64,000 bases of DNA from Clostridiales bacterium (GCA_012520645.1 JAAYNV010000040.1:1-64000), one strand, 5' to 3'. Counted from the stretch's first letter, positions 1 through 8,001 are shown. A program made the numbers and translations. Notes: generated from the letters alone by a model not told the origin.

Positions 1-753
1 TACAGAGATTAGTTTTACTATGCTTGCAAACACAGAACTTTTGTAAATGGTCACAAGTGTACTTATCGCAAGCAGTGGAATGAGGACAAAATCAATGCAG
101 CGGTGGAAGAGGTAATCCGTAAACTTGTGAATAATGAAAAATTCAAGGCGGAGATTCAAAAGCATATTGGTAACAGCATTGACACGGAAGAATTGGACAG
201 AGAGCATGCAGGCTTAAAAGACAGATTAAAGCAGGTAACCGGTGCAAAGAATAAGCTTGCAAATCAGATGGATAATTTATCTGTATCTGATAAACACTAC
301 GATAAGAAATACGAAGATATGCAGGTTAGACTGGACAAGTTTTATGATGAGATAGAGGAAATTGAAACTTCCATTGAAGCTGTAGAGACAAGACTGTATA
401 ATATTAAGCAGGAAAAGATATCCGGTGAAAATGTGTATCAGTTCTTATTATTCTTTGATAAGCTCTATGACAGATTTACGGATATGGAGAAGAAGATATT
501 TATGAAGAGTTTCCTCGAGGAAGTAAATATCTATGAGGCAGAACAAGAGGACGGTAGGATTTTAAGAAGCCTCAAGTTCCGTTTTCCAGTATTTTTCAAT
601 GGGAAAGAGATATACGAATTGGATTGGGACAATGAAAGTACAGTTGAAACTGTCTGTCTTTTGAGCAACCGAAATGCAAATCCGGATACCCGTGTAAAAC
701 GCAGCGTAGACACAGAAGAACTACAGAAAGTTAAGAACGGAGAAAAAATTTAA
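1..753 (+). pseudogene. Large serine recombinase, C-terminal part, broken by an in-frame stop
   Basis: This is the C-terminal end of a resolvase/invertase-type large serine recombinase, the DNA integrase class used by Clostridia integrative elements. The frame enters at the window edge and reads YRD-stop-FYYACKHRTFVNGHKC. The CKHR...GHKC segment resembles the recombinase zinc-beta-ribbon, and residues after it form a long charged coiled coil (roughly codons 60-130), as in this family. The TAG at 10-12 sits where relatives usually carry an aromatic codon, so a TAC to TAG nonsense change is likely. The ORF track restarts at GTG 103, which has no convincing ribosome binding site. The catalytic N-terminal domain lies outside the window, so whether the element is still mobile cannot be judged. 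The family call is firm; the pseudogene status is inferred. Confidence 0.7.
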
Positions 754-770
754 TACACTGAGCTTATAGA

Positions 771-814
771 AGAAAACTGTTAGTGTCTCAAAGCATTAGC
801 AGTTCTTTTCTTTT
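771..814 (+). terminator. Putative rho-independent terminator after the recombinase
   Basis: An 8-bp stem (AACTGTTA at 775-782 pairing with TAGCAGTT at 797-804, one G-U pair) is followed by the T-rich run CTTTTCTTTT. It separates the recombinase remnant from the WYL regulator. The loop is 14 nt, longer than ideal, so confidence is moderate. Confidence 0.5.
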
Positions 815-892
815 GCATAAAATGTTATAATAAACATGACATACAGTTGACGCGTTTTGGGTGATATTATAAAACAGGAAGTGAGAAATATC

Positions 893-1807
893 ATGAAGAT
901 AGACAGGCTTATCGGAATTTTATCTGTGTTATTGCAGGAGGAAAAGGTTACGGCACCTTATCTTGCAGAAAAGTTTGAGGTGTCCAGAAGAACCATCAAT
1001 AGAGACATAGAGGATTTGTGTAAAGCTGGTATTCCTATTAGTACTGTGCAAGGTGTCGGTGGTGGTATTCGTATTATGGATGGATATCGGATGGACAGAA
1101 CGATTCTGACATCCAAAGATATGCAGATGATAATGGCAGGGTTACGTAGTCTGGATAGCGTAAGCGGCAGCCACTACTACGGTCAGCTTATGGAGAAAAT
1201 TAAGGCTGGCTCATCTGAATATGTAAGCGGAAGTGAATCCATACTGATTGACTTATCATCCTGGTATAAGGAGTCTTTATCCTGGAAAATTGAAATCATT
1301 CAAATGGCAATCGAGGAGAGAAAAGTAATAAGCTTCGATTATTATGCACCAAGTGGAGATAGTGCAAGAGAGGTTGAACCATACTTTTTGATTTTCAAAT
1401 GGGCCAGCTGGTATGTCTGGGGTTGGTGCAGACTGAGAGAAGATTTTCGCATGTTCAAGCTGAATCGTATGGACAGGCTTATGCAGACACAGATGGATGT
1501 GACAAAACGTGAAGTGCCGATGCCTGATCTGTCCACAGAGAAGATATTTCCGGGAGATATAAACGTTAAGGCTGTCTTTGATGCCTCAATGAAATGGCAT
1601 CTGATTGAGGAATTTGGACCAGAGTCTTTTCGGGTGCAGGATGATGGGACATTATTGTTTGAACATGAGTATACTGATGAAGATGGTCTGATCGCATGGA
1701 TGCTGTCGTGCAGAGATAAGGTCACGGTTCTTGAACCGGAGTCTGTTAGAGAGAAACTTCTCCATATCACTTCCGAAATTGCTAAGAGGTATGTAATATC
1801 GAAATAG
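893..1807 (+). CDS. YafY-type HTH-WYL transcriptional regulator
   Basis: Encodes a cytoplasmic DNA-binding regulator of about 304 residues. The N-terminus is an HTH_11 winged helix (LAEKFEVSRRTINRDIEDL, residues about 23-41), and the middle to C-terminal half is a WYL ligand-sensing domain ending in a WYL C-terminal extension. The ORF track begins at TTG 857, but ATG 893 is preferred because AGGAA lies 12 nt upstream and MKIDRLIGIL is the usual family start. WYL proteins sense small ligands or nucleic acid and often control nearby genes. Here the next gene, a DJ-1/PfpI protein, begins 12 nt downstream, so the two are probably co-transcribed. The actual effector and target are unknown. Confidence 0.85.
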   Translation: MKIDRLIGILSVLLQEEKVTAPYLAEKFEVSRRTINRDIEDLCKAGIPISTVQGVGGGIRIMDGYRMDRTILTSKDMQMIMAGLRSLDSVSGSHYYGQLMEKIKAGSSEYVSGSESILIDLSSWYKESLSWKIEIIQMAIEERKVISFDYYAPSGDSAREVEPYFLIFKWASWYVWGWCRLREDFRMFKLNRMDRLMQTQMDVTKREVPMPDLSTEKIFPGDINVKAVFDASMKWHLIEEFGPESFRVQDDGTLLFEHEYTDEDGLIAWMLSCRDKVTVLEPESVREKLLHITSEIAKRYVISK

Positions 1808-1819
1808 GGGAGGAAAAAA

Positions 1820-2443
1820 ATGGCAACAGTGTATGTTTATGTGATGGAAACTTTGGCAGATTGGGAAATTGGAAATGTTATGGCGGAATTGCATTCCAAA
1901 CGATTCTTCAGGAAAGACGCGCCGGAAATCGAAGTAAAAACAGTTGGCAGAACGAAAGAAGCCATACACTCTATGGGTGGACTTACAATCTTGCCTGATT
2001 GTACAATCAATGAGATGATTATTAAAAAGTCCAATATGTTGATTTTGCCAGGTTCAGATACATGGAGTGATTCTAAACATGTAACAATTCTTGAAAAGGC
2101 TGAAGAATTTCTGAAGGCAGGAGCCGGAGTTGCTGCAATATGCGGAGCTACGGTGGCACTTGCAGGAAGGGGATTGCTTGATGAAAGACCACATACGAGT
2201 AATGGAGTTGGATTTCTTGATATGATGTGCCCTGATTATAAGGGACAGATATTTTATATGGATGAGCCATCTGTTGAAAATGACAATCTTATTACGGCAG
2301 GAAGCACCAGCGGATTACTTATGGCAAAGCAAATTCTGAACTATCTGCATGTATTTAGTGCTGAAACACTTGAAGCGTGGTATGAATATTTTAGTACTGG
2401 AAAGGCAGAACACTTTTTCAAACTTATGCAGACGATACAGTAA
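1820..2443 (+). CDS. DJ-1/PfpI family protein
   Basis: A 207-residue class I glutamine amidotransferase-like protein of the DJ-1/PfpI superfamily. The nucleophile elbow is visible as AAICGATVALA (Cys about 111), preceded by the glycine-rich LILPGSDTW strand (about 73-81). Members act as proteases, deglycases, chaperones or stress proteins; the exact activity cannot be read from sequence. Start ATG 1820 has a strong GGGGAGG ribosome binding site. The gene follows the WYL regulator by 12 nt and is probably in its operon. Such regulator/DJ-1 pairs are common in clostridial accessory regions. Confidence 0.85.
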   Translation: MATVYVYVMETLADWEIGNVMAELHSKRFFRKDAPEIEVKTVGRTKEAIHSMGGLTILPDCTINEMIIKKSNMLILPGSDTWSDSKHVTILEKAEEFLKAGAGVAAICGATVALAGRGLLDERPHTSNGVGFLDMMCPDYKGQIFYMDEPSVENDNLITAGSTSGLLMAKQILNYLHVFSAETLEAWYEYFSTGKAEHFFKLMQTIQ

Positions 2444-2469
2444 GAGTAATTGATTTATTTGCAAATTAG

Positions 2470-2645
2470 GGAATCACATGCCAAGAATTGTTTACCAATA
2501 CCTATTATCCATGGGGTGGCGGCAGCAGCCAATATGTAAATGTAAAGGACCTTGTATGTCCGGATGGGTGTGTGATGTTCAGACTGAAAGCCACGCTTCT
2601 TGGAAATAAGAATTTCCATAAGGGCGGATTTAGGAGGGAGTAGTA
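2470..2645 (+). other. Unrecognised coding remnant without a start codon
   Basis: Between the DJ-1 and GyrI-like genes the frame starting after the TAG at 2467 stays open for 57 codons (..NTYYPWGGGSSQYVNVKD..) to tandem TAG stops at 2641. The composition looks coding (varied residues, paired glycines, VCPDGCVMFRLKATLLG), but there is no start codon with a ribosome binding site and I do not recognise the family. The AGGAGGGAG at its end serves the next gene. It may be the tail of a deleted gene, which fits the decayed neighbourhood. Confidence 0.3.
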
Positions 2646-2648
2646 GAT

Positions 2649-3275
2649 ATGGCATTCGATTTTAAGAAGGAATACAAAGAGTATTATATGCCAAAGAACA
2701 AGCCGGAGATTGTGAATATTCCAAAGGCGAATTATATTGCTGTTCGAGGTAAGGGGAATCCAAATGAAGAAGGGGGGGCATACCAGCAGGCAGTAGACGT
2801 GCTCTATGCAGTGGCATATACATTGAAAATGAGTTATAAAACAGATTATAAGATTGAAGGTTTCTTTGAGTATGTGGTGCCGCCGCTGGAAGGCTTCTGG
2901 TGGCAGAATCATGCGGCAGGTGTGGATTACAGCAATAAGGACTCATTCCATTGGATTTCTGTAATCAGACTTCCTGATTTTGTCACGAAGGCAGATTTTG
3001 ATTGGGCAGTGAAAACAGCTTCGAAAAAGAAGAAAATGGATTGTTCCAGTGCGGAGTTTTTTACAGTGGAAGAAGGGCTTTGTGTTCAGATCATGCATAT
3101 AGGACCGTTTGACGATGAGCCTGCGACTGTGGCTGTTATGAATGCATACCTTGCAGAAAATAATTATGAAAATGATCTGAGTGACAGAAGACTTCATCAT
3201 GAGATTTATATGTCTGATGTCAGGAAGACTGCACCGGAGAAATGGAAAACTGTGATCAGACATCCTATTAAATAG
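2649..3275 (+). CDS. GyrI-like small-molecule-binding domain protein
   Basis: A 208-residue stand-alone GyrI-like (COG4832-type) protein. It opens MAFDFKKEYKEYY, then KPEIVNIPKANYIAVRGKGNPN, the usual first strand and glycine turn of this family, with the conserved EGFFEYVVPPLEGFWW and LHHEIYMSDVRKTAPEKWKT stretches later. GyrI-like domains bind hydrophobic or drug-like ligands; some stand-alone members are cyclopropylpyrroloindole hydrolases, but the substrate here is unknown. The start is well supported by GGAGGGAG 9 nt upstream. It stands alone between degraded genes and was probably part of a small regulator or resistance module. Confidence 0.85.
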   Translation: MAFDFKKEYKEYYMPKNKPEIVNIPKANYIAVRGKGNPNEEGGAYQQAVDVLYAVAYTLKMSYKTDYKIEGFFEYVVPPLEGFWWQNHAAGVDYSNKDSFHWISVIRLPDFVTKADFDWAVKTASKKKKMDCSSAEFFTVEEGLCVQIMHIGPFDDEPATVAVMNAYLAENNYENDLSDRRLHHEIYMSDVRKTAPEKWKTVIRHPIK

Positions 3276-3318
3276 AATAATGAACAGTCTTTTGATTATA
3301 AAAGAGGTGTATATATAG

Positions 3319-3471
3319 ATGGATATTAGAATACTTCGATATTTTTTGACCGTGGCGAAAGAACAGAACTTTACAAAAGCCGCAGAACAATTAAATATTA
3401 CACAGCCAACACTTTCAAGGCAACTTGCTGCATTGGAGGAGGAACTTGAAACAGCTCTTAATGCTGGATGA
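3319..3471 (+). pseudogene. Truncated LysR-family regulator (N-terminal HTH only)
   Basis: The 50-codon frame starting at ATG 3319 (AGAGGTG ribosome binding site) reads as the classic LysR winged-helix start: MDIRILRYFLTVAKEQNFTKAA, followed by LNITQPTLSRQLAALEEEL. It ends at TGA 3469 just after the HTH. The dimerisation helix and the whole effector-binding domain are missing. In intact relatives the HTH is followed by about 240 more residues. The break point joins directly to decarboxylase-like sequence, suggesting an internal deletion. Confidence 0.75.
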
Positions 3472-3498
3472 ACTAAATGTTAAAGAAGAACTGATATT

Positions 3499-4068
3499 GA
3501 TCTTAAGACCAGGAGTATTATAACGGTGGTGGCACTAATGGCTTCCGGGATAACGGATTCATCCTTAATATATCATTTACAGAATGCAAAAGAACATGGT
3601 GTGACACAAAAGGAAATTGCAGCAATTATTACACATGTGGCATTCTATGCAGGCTGGCCAAAGGGCTGGGCCGTTTTTAATCTGGCAAAGGAAGTCTGAC
3701 AGCCAAATGATGCATTTGCAAAATATTTCGTTGGACAAAGCTACCTTGCTCCTATATCCACAGAGCAGGTTGGCATTTTCAACGTGACATTTGAACCCGG
3801 ATGTAGGAATAACTGGCATATTCATCATGCAAAAAGCGGTGGCGGACAGATTCTAGTATGCGTAGCCGGACATGGATTTTATCAGGAAGAAGGCAAGGAA
3901 GCGGTAGAACTGAAACCGGGTGACTGCATTAATATTCCTGCAGAAGTAAAGCACTGGCATGGAGCGGCTCCGGATGAGTGGTTTTCGCATCTGGCAATTG
4001 AGGTGCCGGGAGTAGACTGCTTTAATGAGTGGTGTGAGGCAGTATCGGAGAAAGAGTACACACAATGA
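3499..4068 (+). pseudogene. Degraded carboxymuconolactone decarboxylase-cupin fusion
   Basis: Two recognisable domains lie in one frame with a stop between them. Codons from about 3502 to 3699 read as a carboxymuconolactone decarboxylase-like core (RSIITVVALMASG, then ITHVAFYAGWPKGWAVFNLAKEV) and end at TGA 3697. The same frame continues as QPNDAFAKYFVGQSYLAPIS and a cupin with metal-ligand motif WHIHH and later PAEVKHWHG. Intact relatives join these as one protein of about 250 residues. Here the N-terminus and the residues linking the domains are missing. The cupin half alone is open from ATG 3784 (94 codons, ORF track), but I see no ribosome binding site for it. The whole looks like an eroding gene fused behind the LysR stub. 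Confidence 0.7.
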
Positions 4069-4138
4069 TGATAATTGCAGGGAAAATCAAGAAATGAAAG
4101 ATGATTCGGCAAGACCTGTTATCCATACTTATCCGTAC

Positions 4139-4222
4139 TTGATTTCGAAAAATCTATCCGAAAAAGCAAAACTATGGTACAATTGCAAGTAGCGATGTAT
4201 GCCATAGTAAAGAGCAGACTTC
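4139..4222 (+). repeat. Copy 1 of an ~85-bp repeated promoter-like element
   Basis: This stretch upstream of the flavodoxin/ferredoxin gene is repeated with about 80% identity at 5169-5252 downstream of it. It contains a tandem TTCGAAAAA/TCCGAAAAA motif one helical turn apart, then an extended -10-like TGGTACAAT (TACAAT at 4178-4183), then ATG 4195 and the strongly conserved AAAGAGCAGACTTCAAA. The ATG lies exactly 12 nt from the -10-like box in both copies. In copy 1 CTATGG and CCATAG also form an inverted repeat around the start. A mobile promoter cassette or a cis-acting RNA leader are both possible. Confidence 0.6.
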
Positions 4223-4254
4223 AAATCAAACCGAAGCCAATCCATGGAGAGTAA
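4195..4254 (+). CDS. Possible 19-codon mini-ORF in repeat copy 1
   Basis: The frame reads MYAIVKSRLQIKPKPIHGE-stop. The copy in the second repeat is also exactly 19 codons and begins MCAIAKSRLQ, so the first ten codons and the length are kept although the tails diverge. There is no obvious ribosome binding site, and the ATG would be nearly leaderless relative to the -10-like box. It could be a leader peptide or chance conservation of an RNA element. Confidence 0.25.
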   Translation: MYAIVKSRLQIKPKPIHGE

Positions 4255-4312
4255 ATCTTGGAGTTTGTCCTGACAACTAAGCCACTTTAAAGAAAGTTTA
4301 GAGAAATCCATT

Positions 4313-5098
4313 ATGAAGCAGATATTGATTTTATATTTTTCGGGAGTAGGTAATACAAAGTATGTTGCTGAATGTATGTATTCGAGTATAAAGAAGCAGT
4401 GTACTGTTGATATAAAATCTATAGAGGAAATAGATATAAGTTTTGATCTTTCTCAATATAATAAAATTGTTTTAGGAACTTCAACAATACATTCTGAACC
4501 GGCCAAACCTATGAAAGATTTTTTAAAAGCTATTAATAGATTGGAAAAACCAGTTCCGGCTTTTATATATGCGACCTATGGATTATATCCGGAAAATGTT
4601 TTGAGAGTATTCGCTGATTTATGTATTGCTAAGAATATTGTACCTGTATGTTATTCCGGATATAGATGCAGTGCAACGGATGGCATATTGCTTGTTCCAG
4701 CAATAAATTTTTTCGCAAAAAATGAAAAAAACATCAATAAGAAAGTGGAAAGGGATATTAATGAATTTATAAAGGAAGATAAAGCCGATTTCAATAAGCC
4801 TGAATATAAGTGGTATGGACTATTAAATTATCCTAACAAATGGATTGGGCAGCATTTTCATTTTAAAATATATCTTCATAAAAAGTATTGTGCCGGATGT
4901 AATAAATGTGTGGTTCATTGTCCTATGGGAGCAATAAAAAGGGATCATTTGGGGTATCCTGCTATTGATAGACAAAAATGTATAAACTGTTATAGATGTA
5001 TACATAATTGTCCCTATATGGCATTGTCCCTATTTAGAAAAAAGAGACATAAAAAAACTATAAAATATAAAAAACAGCGTTTTCTTGATGAGAGATAA
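4313..5098 (+). CDS. EFR1-type flavodoxin / 2[4Fe-4S] ferredoxin fusion
   Basis: A 261-residue soluble electron-transfer protein. The N-terminal flavodoxin-like domain opens with an FMN phosphate loop (ILYFSGVGNTKYVAE, residues about 5-19). The C-terminus carries two cluster motifs, CAGCNKCVVHCP (about 193-204) and CINCYRCIHNCP (about 221-232), giving two [4Fe-4S] clusters, and a basic tail. This architecture matches EFR1-family ferrodoxins of Clostridia, whose partners are mostly unknown. The ribosome binding site before ATG 4313 is weak. The gene is visibly more AT-rich than its neighbours and is flanked by two copies of the ~85-bp element, which suggests recent acquisition. A hairpin follows the stop. 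Confidence 0.85.
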   Translation: MKQILILYFSGVGNTKYVAECMYSSIKKQCTVDIKSIEEIDISFDLSQYNKIVLGTSTIHSEPAKPMKDFLKAINRLEKPVPAFIYATYGLYPENVLRVFADLCIAKNIVPVCYSGYRCSATDGILLVPAINFFAKNEKNINKKVERDINEFIKEDKADFNKPEYKWYGLLNYPNKWIGQHFHFKIYLHKKYCAGCNKCVVHCPMGAIKRDHLGYPAIDRQKCINCYRCIHNCPYMALSLFRKKRHKKTIKYKKQRFLDER

Positions 5099-5101
5099 GA
5101 T

Positions 5102-5154
5102 AAACCGCCAGGCAGGTGTACAGGATGATATCCAATACATTTGTCTGGCGGTTT
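5102..5154 (+). terminator. Inverted repeat after the EFR1 gene, possible terminator
   Basis: AAACCGCCAG (5102-5111) pairs perfectly with CTGGCGGTTT (5145-5154), enclosing a 33-nt loop that can fold further. Only three T residues end the right arm, so termination efficiency is uncertain. It lies immediately after the EFR1 stop codon and before repeat copy 2. Confidence 0.45.
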
Positions 5155-5168
5155 CGACATTTTCATGT

Positions 5169-5252
5169 TTGATTTCGAAAATCTATTCGAAAAAACGAAA
5201 TTATGATACAATGACAAATAGTGATGTGTGCCATAGCAAAGAGCAGACTTCA
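5169..5252 (+). repeat. Copy 2 of the ~85-bp repeated promoter-like element
   Basis: This is the second copy of the element at 4139-4222, in the same orientation, now upstream of the MoxR operon. It keeps the tandem TTCGAAAA/TTCGAAAAA motif, the extended -10-like TGATACAAT (TACAAT at 5207-5212), the 12-nt distance to ATG 5224 and the GCCATAGCAAAGAGCAGACT block. The CTATGG arm of the copy-1 inverted repeat is changed to TTATGA, so that hairpin is not conserved. It probably supplies the promoter for moxR or a leader transcript. Confidence 0.6.
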
Positions 5253-5283
5253 AAGTAATAAGATTTTGGGCGCACTTCAATAA
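5224..5283 (+). CDS. Possible 19-codon mini-ORF in repeat copy 2
   Basis: The frame reads MCAIAKSRLQSNKILGALQ-stop and is exactly as long as the copy-1 frame (MYAIVKSRLQ...). It ends 65 nt before the moxR start. No ribosome binding site is apparent. If translated it would be a leader peptide ahead of moxR; otherwise the conservation reflects the DNA or RNA element. Confidence 0.25.
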   Translation: MCAIAKSRLQSNKILGALQ

Positions 5284-5347
5284 AATGAATTGGTTATAGA
5301 GCTGAATGAGCAACGCGGGAGCATGGCAGTGAAAGGGAATTGAGGGT

Positions 5348-6268
5348 ATGATTGAAGTATTGAAGAAACAGATTAATGAATATTTTGTAGGAAAGGAAAA
5401 GGTGGTGGAGGACGTTCTGGTCTGTCTTCTGGCAGGCGGACATGTCCTTTTGGAAGATGTTCCGGGAGTAGGGAAGACGACACTGGTTCGTACGCTTTCC
5501 AAAGCAATTGACTGTAGCTTTGGCAGAATCCAGTTCACACCGGATACATTGCCGGGGGATGTTGTCGGTCTCTCTGTCTTTAATATGAAGACAGGTGAAT
5601 TTGAGTACAAGGAAGGGGCAATCATGCATCAGATGATTCTGGCGGATGAGATCAACAGAACATCCCCAAAGACACAGGCCTGTCTTCTGGAAGCCATGGC
5701 GGAAGGGCAGGTAACGGTGGATGGAAAGCTGTATAAACTACCGGATCCGTTCATGGTAATTGCAACACAGAACCCTGTAGAGTTTCTGGGTACCTATCCA
5801 CTGTTGGAAGCACAAATGGACCGGTTTATGATGAGGCTTACCATAGGTTATCCGGATGCCGCCGAAGAGATACATCTGGCAAAGAACTTTGTAGAAGGTA
5901 AAACAAGCGATTCTGTGGATACCGTATGCAGCGCCCGGGATATCATTGAATTAAAGAACAAGGTAAAAGAGGTATATGTGAGTGATGCGATCCTCTCTTA
6001 CATTCAGGAAATCATAAGCCTCACCCGTGAGGAGAGCAGATTTGTAATGGGCGCCAGTCCAAGGGCAATGCTTTTTCTGATATCTGCTGCAAGAGCTAAG
6101 GCGTATCTGGAGGGACGCGATTTCGTGAAACCGGATGACGTAAAGGCGGTAGCAATCAATATCCTTCATCACAGAATTACACTTACTGCAGAAGCAAAGA
6201 TTTGTAAGGAAGATATCGACAGCATTTTGAAGAGTATTGTAGTAAAGGCAAAGATTCCTATGGAGTAA
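5348..6268 (+). CDS. MoxR-family AAA+ ATPase
   Basis: A 306-residue cytoplasmic AAA+ chaperone-like ATPase. Walker A is GVGKTT (about 40-45), Walker B is ILADEINR (about 97-104), and sensor 1 is the ATQNP motif followed by LEAQMDRF, all typical of MoxR. MoxR proteins assemble as rings and help mature or activate partner complexes, often with DUF58 and transglutaminase proteins. That trio is encoded here in order, with the DUF58 gene starting 6 nt downstream. ATG 5348 has a GAGGG ribosome binding site close upstream. The promoter-like repeat at 5169-5252 may drive the operon. Confidence 0.92.
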   Translation: MIEVLKKQINEYFVGKEKVVEDVLVCLLAGGHVLLEDVPGVGKTTLVRTLSKAIDCSFGRIQFTPDTLPGDVVGLSVFNMKTGEFEYKEGAIMHQMILADEINRTSPKTQACLLEAMAEGQVTVDGKLYKLPDPFMVIATQNPVEFLGTYPLLEAQMDRFMMRLTIGYPDAAEEIHLAKNFVEGKTSDSVDTVCSARDIIELKNKVKEVYVSDAILSYIQEIISLTREESRFVMGASPRAMLFLISAARAKAYLEGRDFVKPDDVKAVAINILHHRITLTAEAKICKEDIDSILKSIVVKAKIPME

Positions 6269-6274
6269 TAATGT

Positions 6275-7438
6275 ATGAACAAAAATCTGATTATATTGGT
6301 CGTATTGTGGATCCTTTCTCTTGTCGGAATTTCGTTTTACGGTGGAGCGGTCAGCTACGGATTTTTTATCGTAATTACACTGATACCGGTGATTTCACTC
6401 ATATACATGCTCTTTGTATTTTTGAAGTTTACAATTTACCAGAAAATTGATATCAGAAATCTGATCAGTAATCAGACAGCACCTTTTTATTTTACGCTTC
6501 AGGATGAAAGTATGATTGCATTTTCAGGCGTTCGTGTCATTTTTTATTCCACCTTTTCCACCATAAACGGGCTGAATGACGGAATAGAATATGAACTTCA
6601 TCCACATAAGGGCATTCAGAAAAAGACGCAGATCGTATGCAAATACCGCGGAGAATACGAGGTAGGAATAAAGCAGGTAGTGATAAGAGACTTTTTCCGT
6701 CTGTTTTCAATCTGTTACAGAAACCGCGAACCGCTCCGTGTCATTGTAAAACCAAATCTTGTATATATCAGTGATCTGAGAAGTGCAGAGATTGCACTTA
6801 GTGCAGCCAGGGATTCCGGCGCGAACCGGACGGAGCCTGACGTTCTTGTAAGAGAATATGTTCCTGGGGATGACAGACGGCTCATTCACTGGAAATCCAC
6901 AGCGGCAACCCATAAACTGATGGTAAGAGAACGAATCGGAGAAGAACAACAGGGAATCGGTATCATCATGGATTCGCAGCGTTTTAGTGTCAAGATGGAA
7001 GATTACCTTCCGGTGGAAAATAAGATTCTCGAAACAGTGCTTGCCCTTACGCTTTTCTTTACAGGTAAAAATGTTCCTGTCACTGCCTATTACATGAATA
7101 GGGAAATGACAGAAACCGTCATTGAGGGAACCGCCAGATTCGATGACTTTTACGAGGAAATGGCAAAGTTTTCCTTTCGAAAGGAAAATGAGCACAGGGA
7201 AATGTTTGCCCGGATTTTGCAAAATGGCAGGATTTTTAGCAGGAAGATGGTATTTATGGTTCTTCATAAATGGAGCAGCCCTGCGGCAACCATGGCAGAG
7301 GAACTTAGCAGAAATCATATTCCTGTTGTTGCCTACATCATTTCAGACGAGAGTACAGATCGTGCGGCTCTTGAGCAGATATCCAGAACGACAGTAGTTA
7401 CCGTACCGACCGATGCAGATTTAAAAGAGGTGTTGTGA
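6275..7438 (+). CDS. DUF58 domain membrane protein
   Basis: A 387-residue protein with two N-terminal membrane helices (about residues 5-52) and a C-terminal DUF58 domain, recognised by VREYVPGDDRRLIHWKSTA (about 188-206). DUF58 folds resemble von Willebrand A domains and usually partner with MoxR ATPases. ATG 6275 is preferred over the out-of-frame ATG 6271, with GGAG 9 nt upstream. It overlaps the next gene by 4 nt (GTGATG), which implies translational coupling. The cellular role, probably assembly of an envelope complex with the downstream transglutaminase, is inferred from context only. Confidence 0.88.
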   Translation: MNKNLIILVVLWILSLVGISFYGGAVSYGFFIVITLIPVISLIYMLFVFLKFTIYQKIDIRNLISNQTAPFYFTLQDESMIAFSGVRVIFYSTFSTINGLNDGIEYELHPHKGIQKKTQIVCKYRGEYEVGIKQVVIRDFFRLFSICYRNREPLRVIVKPNLVYISDLRSAEIALSAARDSGANRTEPDVLVREYVPGDDRRLIHWKSTAATHKLMVRERIGEEQQGIGIIMDSQRFSVKMEDYLPVENKILETVLALTLFFTGKNVPVTAYYMNREMTETVIEGTARFDDFYEEMAKFSFRKENEHREMFARILQNGRIFSRKMVFMVLHKWSSPAATMAEELSRNHIPVVAYIISDESTDRAALEQISRTTVVTVPTDADLKEVL

Positions 7439-8001
7439 TGATAGAATCGGTATATGATTTTATGTATATTATGCCGCTTTGTCTGATAGCGGCAATCTTT
7501 GGGCATTCCTATATCGGGGTCAGCGAAATCACACCACTGTTCTATGTGATCGTTAGTCTTGCAGGAACAGTCTGTGTCATTTTCCGTCATCTGAAGGTAA
7601 GAGGACGAGTCATTACAGTGGGAATAAGCTGTACGTCGCTTGTGGGGGCGGTTCTTGTGCGTGACGCGCAGGAAAGAAGTGCATTTATCCATAATAATCT
7701 TTGGGTGCTCTGGATGGTATTGATCTGTTTAGGCTGTTTTTTTGCCGGAAAGATGATTACCCATTATACGAAACTGCGGCTGGCATCAGCCTTTGTCGGA
7801 TTAGTGTCACTGATTGTCATCATGACAGCGAGAATTTCGGTAGAGAAAATAGCGGTAATGATGATATTGTTCCTTATTGTTATATCGGTTGTCGAAGAGA
7901 TACAGATCCGCTGGAAAAAGGAAGGATTTATCGATTCCAGAAAGCATCTGGTATTCATTTCTCCATTTCTGATTGCGCTTTTTTGCTTGCCGTTCTGGTA
8001 A
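7435..8001 (+). CDS. TgpA-like transglutaminase, N-terminal membrane part (frameshifted gene)
   Basis: This 188-residue frame is the multi-helix N-terminal membrane domain of a TgpA-type protein (transglutaminase-like, DUF3488/DUF4129). Several hydrophobic helices are evident (LCLIAAIFGH, FYVIVSLAGTVCVIF, MVLICLGCFFAGKM, MMILFLIVISV). It stops at TAA 7999 just after the tract GCTTTTTTGC (T6, 7979-7984). Adding one T, or slipping back one base there, yields ALFLLAVLVKTPDKPYD and runs straight into the downstream frame, whose sequence continues the domain. A frameshift mutation, a homopolymer sequencing error or programmed slippage are all possible. Alone this part would lack the catalytic domain. 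Confidence 0.75.
   Translation: MMIESVYDFMYIMPLCLIAAIFGHSYIGVSEITPLFYVIVSLAGTVCVIFRHLKVRGRVITVGISCTSLVGAVLVRDAQERSAFIHNNLWVLWMVLICLGCFFAGKMITHYTKLRLASAFVGLVSLIVIMTARISVEKIAVMMILFLIVISVVEEIQIRWKKEGFIDSRKHLVFISPFLIALFCLPFW

Noticed and set aside
5014-5625. 203-codon minus-strand ORF spanning repeat copy 2 and the moxR start, partly echoed by the 4129-4311 minus ORF
   Set aside because: The shared peptide (LKSAL-YG-H-YL-LYH) only reflects the repeated DNA element read backwards; the rest is antisense to moxR.
7701-7979. ORF track start of the catalytic transglutaminase frame at ATG 7701
   Set aside because: The sequence before about 7980 in this frame is the shadow of the membrane domain; true homology starts after the T6 tract.
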